Assembly (NCBI GenBank): GCA_029339505.1
Contig: JAQISU010000132.1
Span: 3,959,501-4,023,500 of the forward strand
Direction: 5' to 3'
Length of the DNA stretch: 64,000 nucleotides
Origin: Unio delphinus
Taxonomy: Eukaryota; Mollusca; Bivalvia; Unionida; Unionidae
The notes under the pieces are model-generated. The model ran no database searches, had not been told where the DNA came from, and saw only the letters and a list, made by a program, of their open reading frames with translations. Of this stretch, positions 27,650-35,316 are shown piece after piece. Positions within the stretch are counted from its first letter, which is position 1. Each line of letters opens with the position of its first letter. A program made the position numbers and the translations under genes.

Positions 27650-27877
27650 ATGGAGAGTACCATACGAGTACTGTCCACCAATATCAACGGTCTAAATTTT
27701 CACAAAGCAAAAAACTTAATACAACATGCAAAAAAAACCTATGACATAATTTGTATACAGGAAAAACATAATATAACAAAACAATTAACACAATCTATTG
27801 AAGACAAACTAAATACTTTATTTTTAAATCAAGAAGATTCCACTTCTAAACCGCTCAGGAGTAGGAATCATGCTTAA
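27650..27877 (+). pseudogene. LINE D ORF2 endonuclease N-terminus, cut by Polinton
   Basis: The ATG-started frame shows the endonuclease motifs RVLSTNINGLNF (metal-binding Asn) and DIICIQEKHN (metal-binding Glu). A shift occurs near 27850, then a GVGIMLNNK reading runs into the Polinton left end. Beyond the right end the reading continues LATLIGNCT, and a GDFNS motif follows at about 42940. Confidence 0.85.
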
Positions 27878-27879
27878 CA

Positions 27880-27884
27880 ACAAA
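27880..27884. other. Polinton target-site duplication, left
   Basis: ACAAA, repeated at 42595-42599. Removing the element and one copy leaves AAC AAC AAA TTA GCA, which continues the LINE D frame. Confidence 0.85.
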
Positions 27885-28132
27885 AGCAGCAGAGAGGGTG
27901 AATCCTACAACGTTTTTAGACAAAATTTGATTGAAATCCTAAAACGAGCCTTCCTACGATCCTATTTTAACCAAAAAAAAGGCGAACCCTACAACGTTTT
28001 CAGACAAAAAAATTGATTGAAATCTCCCTACGAAATCATTTTAACTAAAAAAATGAAAACGATTTTTTAATTAATTTTGGTCGCAACTTGTTGTCATCTA
28101 CCCTCTCTGCTGCTAAAGTTTTCAGTTCTGGG
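27885..28132 (+). repeat. Polinton terminal inverted repeat, left
   Basis: It matches the reverse complement of 42348-42594 with very few differences. Internally it has two diverged direct repeats of about 105 bp (each with CTACAACGTTTT, AGACAAAA and GATTGAAATC). Its two edges are themselves inverted: AGCAGCAGAGAGGGT at the outer edge and ACCCTCTCTGCTGCT at about 28100-28114. Confidence 0.95.
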
Positions 28133-28152
28133 TTAATAATTCTTTTACGATT

Positions 28153-28824
28153 TCAACCGAATATTTGATCTAGTCCGATACGATATCGTGTCCGAGGATC
28201 ATGTAGATTTATTGTTGCGAATCCGTGCGGAGTCGACTGAGCATGACTAAAGAAATCTCGAAATTGATTGAAGTCCATATCAGAGCACCATGTCTGCCAA
28301 ATATTTCTAAGAGTATGAGTATCAACTCCGTTGAATACAGCAAGAATATTGCAGTTATCTCTGATGACTTTTGGAACCTGAGTGTAGCGTTGAGTGACAT
28401 ATATCACGTCAGTGTTTTTGTGACGCCCACGGGAAAATATTCTAGCAGGATTCTTTTGTTTATCCAACATTATATCGTCGTATACGACTAAATTGTTAAT
28501 ATCTCCATCAATATCATCAATACTCGGTGCTTCATCGATATCGGTTATAAAATCAATGGCGTTCTCACCCTTAATTTCTGATGCATTCTCGTTAAAATCC
28601 TTTAACACTTCATAACATCGTTGATCATCTACGCTAGGGGCAATTAAATACAACTTATCCCACTTCATCCATCTCATTATTAAATTGAGTAACAATTGCG
28701 TTTTACCGGATCCAGATGGCCCGATTATATTCATCCGGATAGAGTTTGGTAGCGCTGCATGATGCTTAATTGGTTCTCTTGTTTTAGTCGCTGAAAAATC
28801 AATTATATCCATATTTCTATACAT
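28153..28824 (-). CDS. A32-like DNA-packaging ATPase
   Basis: 223 residues, ATG start. Walker A GPSGSGKT at residues 35-42; Walker B VVYDD at 113-117; a downstream YVTQRYTQVPK segment fits sensor and arginine-finger regions of the FtsK/HerA-type A32 family. In related viruses and Polintons this enzyme pumps genomic DNA into the capsid. It is the outermost gene on the left and is transcribed toward the terminal repeat. Its start codon is only 5 bp from the start of the divergent zinc-ribbon ORF, so its promoter must overlap that coding region. The frame is intact. Confidence 0.92.
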   Translation of the reverse strand: MYRNMDIIDFSATKTREPIKHHAALPNSIRMNIIGPSGSGKTQLLLNLIMRWMKWDKLYLIAPSVDDQRCYEVLKDFNENASEIKGENAIDFITDIDEAPSIDDIDGDINNLVVYDDIMLDKQKNPARIFSRGRHKNTDVIYVTQRYTQVPKVIRDNCNILAVFNGVDTHTLRNIWQTWCSDMDFNQFRDFFSHAQSTPHGFATINLHDPRTRYRIGLDQIFG

Positions 28825-28829
28825 AAATT

Positions 28830-29018
28830 ATGGATCTATATTGTGTGAAGTGTAAAACGCGTACTAGCACAAATGATGCGACGACGGTTACAACTAAAAA
28901 TAACCGATCAGCGCTTTCTGGTAAATGCGTGCAATGTGGTACAAAGAAATTTAGATTTGTTTCTAAACCCAAGGAACCTTTAAAAAAAAACGAGGAGGTG
29001 ATATCGCAGCCAAATTAG
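28830..29018 (+). CDS. Small zinc-ribbon protein, upstream frame of PLA2 ORF
   Basis: 62 codons from ATG. Two CxxC pairs (YCVKCKTRT and CVQCGTKKF) about 30 residues apart form a zinc ribbon, with KNNRSALSG between them, resembling small zinc-ribbon proteins of DNA viruses (DUF5679-like, from memory). The frame ends soon after a run of nine A residues. Codons at 28986-28991 with the preceding A form A AAA AAC, a classic -1 frameshift heptamer. A -1 shift there enters the PLA2-like frame exactly. The protein may be a standalone product, with the shifted form a minor longer one. Confidence 0.75.
   Translation: MDLYCVKCKTRTSTNDATTVTTKNNRSALSGKCVQCGTKKFRFVSKPKEPLKKNEEVISQPN
28985..28991 (+). promoter_or_regulatory. 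Candidate -1 ribosomal frameshift site A AAA AAC
   Basis: The heptamer is in phase with the zinc-ribbon frame (codons AAA and AAC). The same heptamer is used for gag-pro shifting in retroviruses such as MMTV. No clear stem-loop is obvious by eye in the next 60 bases. A simple indel in the A9 run is the alternative. Confidence 0.5.
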
Positions 29019-29350
29019 CAAAACTCCCTGGAACCCCATGGGCAAAATACCCCGGAGAAAAGCACCTTCCAGGATATAGCTACTGTGGACCGGGAACCAG
29101 ACTTGATATCAGACTCAATAATCAAAATCAACCCAACCCCGGTGAAGAACCAATAAACGCCATTGATAAGGCCTGTCACCTTCATGATGTTGCTTATAAA
29201 AACAGCAATCTGCAACACAGGCATCTCGCGGATGTGAAATTAATTCATGCGTTAAATGCTATTCCTGATAAATCCTTCAAAGAAAAATTGTCTTCATTTT
29301 TGATAAAATCGGCTATGAAAAGTAAATTGATGTTAGGTGCCGGTAATTAA
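28991..29350 (+). CDS. PLA2-like domain frame, no own start codon
   Basis: This frame runs to TAA at 29348-29350. It carries LPGTPWAKYPG, the calcium-loop-like YCGPGT, and DKACHLHDVAY with the catalytic His-Asp pair, as in the phospholipase A2 domains of parvovirus capsid proteins and of some adintoviruses. In those viruses the domain breaches endosomal membranes. The frame opens at a stop at 28964-28966 and has no ATG before the domain. Expression therefore needs either a -1 shift at 28985-28991 or a repaired indel in the A9 run. The C-terminus, SKLMLGAGN, ends a few bases before the integrase ATG. Confidence 0.8.
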   Translation, partial: RGGDIAAKLAKLPGTPWAKYPGEKHLPGYSYCGPGTRLDIRLNNQNQPNPGEEPINAIDKACHLHDVAYKNSNLQHRHLADVKLIHALNAIPDKSFKEKLSSFLIKSAMKSKLMLGAGN

Positions 29351-29354
29351 TAAT

Positions 29355-30317
29355 ATGGAATCAATTTATTATTCTCCGAGGGGATACTGGAGGGGTAACG
29401 CTGCAATCAATAAACTCGCTAGAGCTGCAAAAGTGAAAAAAACCACTGCGGCTAATTGGTTATCCAAACAGGCACTATGGCAAATTTATCTACCACCGCC
29501 TAAACAAATTCAATTCTCGCATTTTGATGTGACCGCTCCTAATGAAGTTCATCAGGCTGATATATTATTTCTGCCACATGATCGTGGTTACAAATACGCG
29601 CTAACCGTAGTTGATGTTGCGAGTCGATACAAAGAAGCAGAACCGTTAAAAACAAAATCAGCCACTGAAGTCGCTTCTGCATTTGAAAGGATTTATCGAC
29701 GAGGTCCTCTGCACTGGCCAAATCTGTTACAAGTTGATCCTGGCAAGGAATTTCAGGGTGCAGTGTTATCTACAATGAAACATCATAATGTCACCATACG
29801 ACGAGGGCATACTGCGCTACATCGCGATCAGGCCATTGTAGAACGATTTAATCGGACGATTGCTGAGCGGTTATTTGGATATCAATACGCAAAAGAATTC
29901 ATTCAAGAAAAGCGATCCAGTGAATGGGTTAAAAGATTACCATCTGTGATTACTGCACTGAATAACGAGATTACTAGAACAATCAACATGAAACCTATCA
30001 ACGCGATTAAAAAGAAGTCAATACCCGTACAACCACAAAAAGATTTCCCTAGAAACGCTAGCGTTTCCCAACCAATTCTTGGTAGTAATGTCATTGTGAG
30101 GTACTTATACGAACCAGGAGAGCTTGAAGGGGGTAGAAAAAGGGCTACTGATCCTATTTGGAGCGTCACTACGCATAAGATATCTAGTATAACACGATCA
30201 ACTGGTAGACCAGCAATCTATAAACTGGATTCAACTGCCCCTCAGCGGGGTTTTACTCGACAACAACTACAAGTGATTCCCGAGGATACTCAATTGCCAC
30301 CGCATGGTCTTAACTAG
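29355..30317 (+). CDS. Retrovirus-type (rve) integrase
   Basis: 320 residues from the ATG at 29355; an earlier GTG at 29337 is unlikely in a eukaryote. The catalytic triad is D69 (QADIL), D128 (VDPGKEF) and E163 (VERFNRT), spacing DD34E by my count. The N-terminal 50 residues look helical and basic, and a C-terminal beta-rich region (about 230-300) resembles the DNA-binding or chromo-like tails of Polinton integrases. The enzyme would insert the element and make the observed 5-bp duplication. It starts just after the PLA2 frame ends and converges with the helicase ORF, overlapping its end by 8 bp. A 16-bp palindrome lies inside at 30052. Confidence 0.95.
   Translation: MESIYYSPRGYWRGNAAINKLARAAKVKKTTAANWLSKQALWQIYLPPPKQIQFSHFDVTAPNEVHQADILFLPHDRGYKYALTVVDVASRYKEAEPLKTKSATEVASAFERIYRRGPLHWPNLLQVDPGKEFQGAVLSTMKHHNVTIRRGHTALHRDQAIVERFNRTIAERLFGYQYAKEFIQEKRSSEWVKRLPSVITALNNEITRTINMKPINAIKKKSIPVQPQKDFPRNASVSQPILGSNVIVRYLYEPGELEGGRKRATDPIWSVTTHKISSITRSTGRPAIYKLDSTAPQRGFTRQQLQVIPEDTQLPPHGLN
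30052..30067. other. 16-bp perfect palindrome GAAACGCTAGCGTTTC
   Basis: It lies in the integrase C-terminal coding region. Its ACGCTAGCGT core matches the palindromes at 36298 and 40293. Perhaps a binding site for an element-encoded protein. Confidence 0.5.
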
Positions 30318-32175
30318 CACCGTTGCGTCTATTGCACTCAAGACAAGTCAACATCACATTATTTCTGACATGACCGAGATTGTTATTTTTTCTGTCTACG
30401 GTGAATTGGCGAGGATCCTTATCCGAATACTGCCAACGCATTATACAATTGCAACTCGCGCAGTGATTATTCTGTTGTTTCTTCAAAGTGATTATTAATT
30501 TAGCATCAATATCAAATTCTCGTTGTTTTTTTTTGTCCTGTTGTTTGTAACCGGAGAGTTTTTTATTAATGATGCTAACATCAATATCATCCATTGTTGT
30601 GTCATTATCATCACCAATGATTTCATCATCGAGGACAATTCTTCGAAGTTGATTTATTTTTCGTACTCTGGATACTGCGAGATAGACTAAATTCGACCAT
30701 TCGATGCGATTATCTACCATCCAAACAATTGTATCCGATATAGTCAATCCCTGTGAAGAGTGTATTGTTGCTGCGTATCCTAGCGTCCATGGGGATTTAT
30801 TAGCACGCAATGCATCTTCAACGACATTGATATCAACCAGCACAATATCATTTAATACCAAAATTTGTTTTTCATTCTGTCCTGGAATATCAACTTCAAT
30901 GTTTTGTTTTCGTGTATCCGATGGCCTATAACAAAGGGGTACTGGAAGCGTTGCAAATTTTTCTTTATGCAATTCAAATAACTTCATCTGAAGTGTATCC
31001 CTGACTATTTTTCTACTTGCAATGATCAAATCGTTTGGTCTCCACGCTTCCCAGAAATCATTCATTGGGGTTTCTGAAATCACTTCACGCGCTATTTCGC
31101 ATTGGATTCTATCCGGTTGTAATCTAATTAGCGCTTTGAACTCGCGTAATCGTTCATCAAGTGATCTATAATCAGTGGTGATTTCTTCATAGTAGTCTAC
31201 AAAACCCTTTAGCCATTCATGTGGAGATGCACCGACAAATGGTGGTGGTTGGCCTTGATCCCCGCACATGACGACTTTTGTGTTTTTGGTTAACAACCAC
31301 TCAAGAAATGTTTTTAATACATCTAATGACACTGTGCATATTTCATCCCAAATTAAGATTTCAGGAATGAATTTATCACCCATACGCTCAGGAGTCCATT
31401 TGTCACCTTTCCATCGAAAGAAGCTGTGATAAGTGCAAGCATTTACCCCTCGCTGTATCATCTCTCTGGCGAGTCTATGAGTCGGTGTTAGCACAATCAT
31501 GTTAGTAGAAATACAAGTATTTCCACCACCACGATATAATTCAATTGCACGAGTTGTCTTTCCTGACCCACCACAGCCGTTTAAATAAACTGTCTTGTAT
31601 CTACAGATTGGATCAGATACCGGTGGTGCATTAGAAAATTCTGATTGAATTTCAATACGGTTACAACAAATATATTTATCATCCATGGCAACGTCTGCGG
31701 ATTCACAATACTCATGTAGCATCTCCTTTTTAAATCGCCAACGCCCCCAATTTTCTTCGGGATCTGTGAATTTAGCTACAGCTGATTTGAACTTATTGTG
31801 TATATACATCGAATCAGTGGCTACTCTAACCGCGGTATTAGGAAATCTATTTATCATCGAAAATAGATTAATAGAAGCATAGGCTAACATTGAACTTCTT
31901 AAGTGTGTGTACTGGGAATTATATCCATCACAGTAGGTAACAACCGTACCTAATTTCTCACCATTGGATAGAAAAGCATCCTTACGGGATACAAGTTTTC
32001 CCTGTTTCATTAAATCCGCTACAATAAAATCGTATTCAGCGACATCTATGATCAACCGCGAAGAATATTTTGCGTTATCGTATCGTCCACCCTGGGTAAA
32101 TTTACCGATTATTCTTCTTCCGAGATCTTTTGCTTGTTCTTTTTTAATTTCAAATAACTTCTTAGACCAATCAAT
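30310..32175 (-). CDS. PolB palm C-terminal part, SF1 helicase and HNH domain
   Basis: Numbered from the TTG at 32055. Upstream codons 32056-32175 add the PolB motif B region (IIGKFTQGG). Motif C appears as VATDSMY (80-82). Next comes an SF1 (Pif1/RecD-like) helicase: Walker A GCGGSGKTT (160-168), IWDEIC (about 233), VVMCGDQGQPPP, YAATIHSSQGL and YLAVSRVRK. At the C-terminus is a zinc HNH nuclease (CASC...TVDRKNNNLGH...CLEC). It has no ATG before the motif B region and directly continues the polymerase frame at 32171 after a +1 shift, so it is most likely the second half of one long replication protein. Fusion of PolB to a helicase and HNH is recalled from other invertebrate Polinton-like proteins. 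Confidence 0.88.
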   Translation of the reverse strand: MDWSKKLFEIKKEQAKDLGRRIIGKFTQGGRYDNAKYSSRLIIDVAEYDFIVADLMKQGKLVSRKDAFLSNGEKLGTVVTYCDGYNSQYTHLRSSMLAYASINLFSMINRFPNTAVRVATDSMYIHNKFKSAVAKFTDPEENWGRWRFKKEMLHEYCESADVAMDDKYICCNRIEIQSEFSNAPPVSDPICRYKTVYLNGCGGSGKTTRAIELYRGGGNTCISTNMIVLTPTHRLAREMIQRGVNACTYHSFFRWKGDKWTPERMGDKFIPEILIWDEICTVSLDVLKTFLEWLLTKNTKVVMCGDQGQPPPFVGASPHEWLKGFVDYYEEITTDYRSLDERLREFKALIRLQPDRIQCEIAREVISETPMNDFWEAWRPNDLIIASRKIVRDTLQMKLFELHKEKFATLPVPLCYRPSDTRKQNIEVDIPGQNEKQILVLNDIVLVDINVVEDALRANKSPWTLGYAATIHSSQGLTISDTIVWMVDNRIEWSNLVYLAVSRVRKINQLRRIVLDDEIIGDDNDTTMDDIDVSIINKKLSGYKQQDKKKQREFDIDAKLIITLKKQQNNHCASCNCIMRWQYSDKDPRQFTVDRKNNNLGHVRNNVMLTCLECNRRNGAS

Positions 32176-34123
32176 TTATGATTTCTTCTTCACTGAAATC
32201 TGGAAACTGTTTTCGTAGTTCGTTGATTATTCTATCTAGATTGGGTTGTAATAGCCAAACTTCTTTCTGAGCTCGATAGCATATAATAGCATCGGAAACA
32301 ATCAACGATATTAGCATACCACAATCAATCATATATCTCAATAGCACTATTGGCATCCAGTGTTTTTCAGAAAGGTGCCTACCGAGCCAAACATAACTAC
32401 ACGGATGTAACCCTGTAGTTAATTCGAATGATATCACACGAGCGAATCCGGTTAAGTCAAAATCAGGCAATGGTCCATTAATCGCAACACGAGTCATTTC
32501 ATGCGTGGGGTGTCCAAATCGTTTGAAGTACTCAGCGCATTCCCCATACCCGAGAAAACTTCCGGGATAACACGCGGCTATATCAATTGAAATCATACCA
32601 TCACGTGAGTATTTCGTATTCCACAGTCCTCCATGACCAAATTCTACGCAACTCAATTTAACATCTTCGAGAAAATCACTTCGTGTTGGACGCCATGAGT
32701 TTTTTTCTCTTGCGAAGTGAGCTACCACTGATGGAATAGTAAAACTATCCGTGAGTAGTTTTTCATGGGAATTCTTCGGTGAAAAATCACTAGCGATTTT
32801 TCTCATTCTGTTATCTAATTCTTCAATGCGATATAATTCACCATTTGGTTTTACAAATTGATCGAATTCTTCATCACTTCTAAGTAACCACACTGACACA
32901 GGATCATCCTTACACAACGCATGAATAGCATCGAATAATTTCTCTTCATAGAAAACATCCCCGACGAACTCCTTAGGGATATATTTCACGGTTCGTTCTC
33001 GTGGAAATATTGTTACCGCAGGTGTCCACGCGTGTTTGTTATGATCAATAATCTGTATTGGTGCTCCATTTTTGTTATATTTCGGTTCGTATAAAACCTC
33101 TCCCGTTATCGTCATAACGGTTATTGGAAATCTTAATGATGTTTCTAATTTAGCTATATCAGAAATCTTTGCACCATGCTGTTTCACTGTCAGTTCCCAC
33201 TCGGTTATTTTCCTACGTCGCAGATCAGTTAGTTTATTTCCTCGGGATGCATTTGTGAAGTGTTCTAGTATTCGTTCTGCTACACAATTAAGCCCTGACG
33301 AATATTTCATAGGAGCTAGTTTTGCGATATCGGGTTTATCATTTAACGGATATATCCCATAAACCATTGCTGTTACGGGATAAGATCTTTCGTAGTATGG
33401 TTTATCAATGCCGGTTAGAATCCCTGGTTTGGAATCTCTACTCACAATGACAGCTTTTTTATTCTTGAGGATTGGTTCAAATTTATCCTTAATAATCCAT
33501 TTGCCATCGACTTCGATAATGAATTTGATTCGGAAAAAATGCCGTTTTTCCCCAACACGTGAAATTATCACTGCTGCTTTTTCATCAGTCATGGTAGCAT
33601 CAACAACACCATCAATTCGAAATGTTGACCAACAATAAGATGCTCCATCACGCTTGAATTCATTAAAACAGTCTCTGATTTTACTAATCATGGCTTTATC
33701 AAGAATTGTATTCTTTGGTGTATTAGAAACTATATCGAGATTGAATTGAGCATCTTTCCAGGGGTAATCTCTCTTGGACGTTTTTGAAATCCGAAGTATT
33801 TTGGGTTTATCGCGATTAAATCTAGGATTGATTTTGTTACGTTTTTTGGGTCTATCGAGATTAAATCTAGGACTGATTTTCAATAATCTCTTAAACTCTT
33901 TCATGTTTCCGTCTCTTGGACGTTTTTTGGGTCTATCGAGATTAAATCTAGGACTGATTTTCAATAATCTCTTAAACTCTTTCATGTTTCCGTCTCTTGG
34001 ACGTTTGTTACGTTTTTTGGGTCTATCGAGATTAAATCTAGGACTGATTTTCAATAATCTCTTAAACTCCTTATCAGCATTAAATTTAGCATTTCTCGAA
34101 GTCAATCTCTTGAACTCCATCAT
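32171..34123 (-). CDS. Protein-primed-type DNA polymerase B, N-terminal part
   Basis: 650 residues from tandem ATGs at 34123 and 34120. The N-terminus has three to four basic repeats (KEFKRLLKISPRFNLDRPKK). A long middle region (about 250-500) fits the PolB exonuclease-side region of the Polinton-like proteins I recall. Palm motif A is SIDIAACYPGSF (about 511-523). The frame ends at EEEIIN just before motif B, which lies in the next ORF (see 30310-32175). The change needs +1 at 32173. The site AAT TGA is not a known strong shift signal, so a one-base indel is the simpler reading. The gene is divergent from the HNH gene at 34221, with an AT-rich 97-bp gap. Confidence 0.88.
   Translation of the reverse strand: MMEFKRLTSRNAKFNADKEFKRLLKISPRFNLDRPKKRNKRPRDGNMKEFKRLLKISPRFNLDRPKKRPRDGNMKEFKRLLKISPRFNLDRPKKRNKINPRFNRDKPKILRISKTSKRDYPWKDAQFNLDIVSNTPKNTILDKAMISKIRDCFNEFKRDGASYCWSTFRIDGVVDATMTDEKAAVIISRVGEKRHFFRIKFIIEVDGKWIIKDKFEPILKNKKAVIVSRDSKPGILTGIDKPYYERSYPVTAMVYGIYPLNDKPDIAKLAPMKYSSGLNCVAERILEHFTNASRGNKLTDLRRRKITEWELTVKQHGAKISDIAKLETSLRFPITVMTITGEVLYEPKYNKNGAPIQIIDHNKHAWTPAVTIFPRERTVKYIPKEFVGDVFYEEKLFDAIHALCKDDPVSVWLLRSDEEFDQFVKPNGELYRIEELDNRMRKIASDFSPKNSHEKLLTDSFTIPSVVAHFAREKNSWRPTRSDFLEDVKLSCVEFGHGGLWNTKYSRDGMISIDIAACYPGSFLGYGECAEYFKRFGHPTHEMTRVAINGPLPDFDLTGFARVISFELTTGLHPCSYVWLGRHLSEKHWMPIVLLRYMIDCGMLISLIVSDAIICYRAQKEVWLLQPNLDRIINELRKQFPDFSEEEIIN
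33830..34095. repeat. In-frame tandem repeat in the PolB N-terminus
   Basis: Three units of 81-90 bp plus a partial one, encoding the basic KEFKRLLKISPRFNLDRPKKR module. Unit lengths are multiples of three, so the frame is kept. The long plus-strand ORF here is its antisense shadow. Confidence 0.9.
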
Positions 34124-34158
34124 GCTATACTAAAAACAAGTGTCTAAATGAAAGATTT

Positions 34159-34168
34159 TTATATAATG
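34159..34168 (+). promoter_or_regulatory. TATA-like box in the PolB/HNH divergent gap
   Basis: TTATATAAT in the 97-bp gap between divergent genes. A similar AAATATATAATTG precedes 34757. Candidate only. Confidence 0.35.
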
Positions 34169-34220
34169 AATCACTGCAAATGGATCAGTCAATGAATTAG
34201 ACAAATAGTATAGTATACGA

Positions 34221-34712
34221 ATGAACCAGGAATTCAGACCACACCCAGTGAGTACAAATTATGAAGCATCCAGTGATGGTGTTGTAAGAAACCGTAGACT
34301 GAAGAACCCAGTTGGGTGGGATAATGGTATGGGGTATTTGTTCTTTACTGTTGGAAAGAAGAAATATTACAATCATCGTTTCGTGTATGAATGTTTCCAT
34401 GGATTGATCAAAGATGGTTTTGTTATTGATCATATTGATTCTAATCCGAAGAACAATTCCTTATCAAATCTTCAAGCAATCACACATAGTGAGAATACCA
34501 AACGAGGAAGGACTGGGAAATACTCGAAAAAAGCGAGACCTGTGAAATCTTTGAATACAATAACTAACGAAGAAAAAGTATTTAAATCAATATATGAAGC
34601 CGGCAAGTATTTCAATATTTGCAGACCCTCAGTACGATATGTTGCAGAGGGGGTTTGTCGATCGGCTATTTCAAAAAAGAGCGGACAGAAAATTCAATTT
34701 AGTTATGTCTAA
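34221..34712 (+). CDS. HNH homing endonuclease with NUMOD-type DNA-binding region
   Basis: 163 residues, ATG start. The N-terminal part (VSTNYEASSDGVVRNR) resembles a NUMOD4-type module. The HNH core is YNHRFVYECFHG followed by VIDHIDSNPKNNSLSNLQ and SENTKRG. A C-terminal NUMOD1-like segment has FKSIYEAGKYFNI and SVRYVAEG. This layout matches free-standing phage and large-virus homing endonucleases that cut DNA lacking their own gene. It lies between the replication genes and the late block, like a selfish gene riding on the element. An ATATAAT box precedes the gene by about 60 bp. Confidence 0.88.
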   Translation: MNQEFRPHPVSTNYEASSDGVVRNRRLKNPVGWDNGMGYLFFTVGKKKYYNHRFVYECFHGLIKDGFVIDHIDSNPKNNSLSNLQAITHSENTKRGRTGKYSKKARPVKSLNTITNEEKVFKSIYEAGKYFNICRPSVRYVAEGVCRSAISKKSGQKIQFSYV

Positions 34713-34756
34713 TACGTCATATTTTTCATTTAGAAATATATAATTGTTATAGAATA

Positions 34757-35113
34757 ATGAATTCTGAAAACATGAATAGCATCATATCCGAGATTTCAAA
34801 ATTGAAAGGTTGGGATATTGAACTATCAGATGGGTTAAATCCTGATCAAATCATGTCTGATTTTCAGGATATAGAATACGGAGTTAACAACAATAAATAT
34901 ATGCTACCAAAGAAGTATGCGCTCATCAAAAGAATTCAGAATTCTATTAAGGACTCTCTCGCATTTTCCAGTGACGTAAGTGTGTTCGCTCCGTTGTATA
35001 CCATCGTAGAACGAATACGAAAAGAATTGGGGTACGAATACGAATTGAAAAAGGAGGTTAATTCTAAAGTTAGAAACCTACGGGCGTTAATTCAAGAAAA
35101 TGAACAATTTTGA
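34757..35113 (+). CDS. Unrecognised 118-residue protein
   Basis: ATG start, intact frame. It is mainly helical and charged, with no Cys motifs or membrane segment; it contains LKGWDIELSDGLNPDQIM and a C-terminal RIRKELGYEYELKKEV stretch. Upstream is AAATATATAATTG, similar to the TATA-like box before the HNH gene, so the two may share early timing. It is followed by a 200-bp AT-rich gap before the late block. It could be a structural or regulatory Polinton accessory protein; function unknown. Confidence 0.6.
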   Translation: MNSENMNSIISEISKLKGWDIELSDGLNPDQIMSDFQDIEYGVNNNKYMLPKKYALIKRIQNSIKDSLAFSSDVSVFAPLYTIVERIRKELGYEYELKKEVNSKVRNLRALIQENEQF

Positions 35114-35283
35114 TTGACCAACCATTTATCATTATTTGATTGTGACCGTCCCTCATAGAGATTTTAATTTTTTTTTTAGCATTTTTTGATCAAAACTGTT
35201 GAAATCAGTGAATAAAAAATTGATGGCTGGTTCGGATTGATCACTTCCACGATGGTGTTAGGTTGGATTGAAAAATTGTTTTG

Positions 35284-35316
35284 CAATTGAAAAATTGTTT
35301 GCGATTTCAAATAATG
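35284..35316 (+). promoter_or_regulatory. Shared leader CAATTGAAAA...GATTTCAAATAATG
   Basis: CAATTGAAAAATTG, 11 bases later GATTTCAAATAATG. The same leader, with small changes, lies at 36327-36359. Both end on the start codon, so it may hold a late promoter or a translation signal. Confidence 0.5.

Larger units (their letters stand above)
25958..27884 (+). mobile_element. L1/Tx1-like LINE D, 5' part
   Basis: The start shares GATGACCCTAATTAAATC with LINE C. ORF1 relics run from 25999 to 27285, with a partial zinc knuckle CLDCGKHGHK (about 26855-26884) and an Asn/Thr-rich tail. An A-run (27327-27354) is followed by the ORF2 endonuclease start at 27650. The copy is split at 27884 by the Polinton and continues at 42600. 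It is heavily decayed. Confidence 0.85.

Noticed and set aside
29337..29354. GTG start for the integrase
   Set aside because: Non-ATG start in a eukaryotic setting; an ATG 18 bases downstream gives a complete protein.
32165..32180. Programmed +1 frameshift in PolB
   Set aside because: AAT TGA is not a convincing shift site and no stimulatory element is visible; a one-base indel is simpler. Kept as a question under the PolB finding.
33774..34133. 119-codon plus-strand ORF over the PolB N-terminus
   Set aside because: Antisense shadow of the in-frame repeats of the polymerase.
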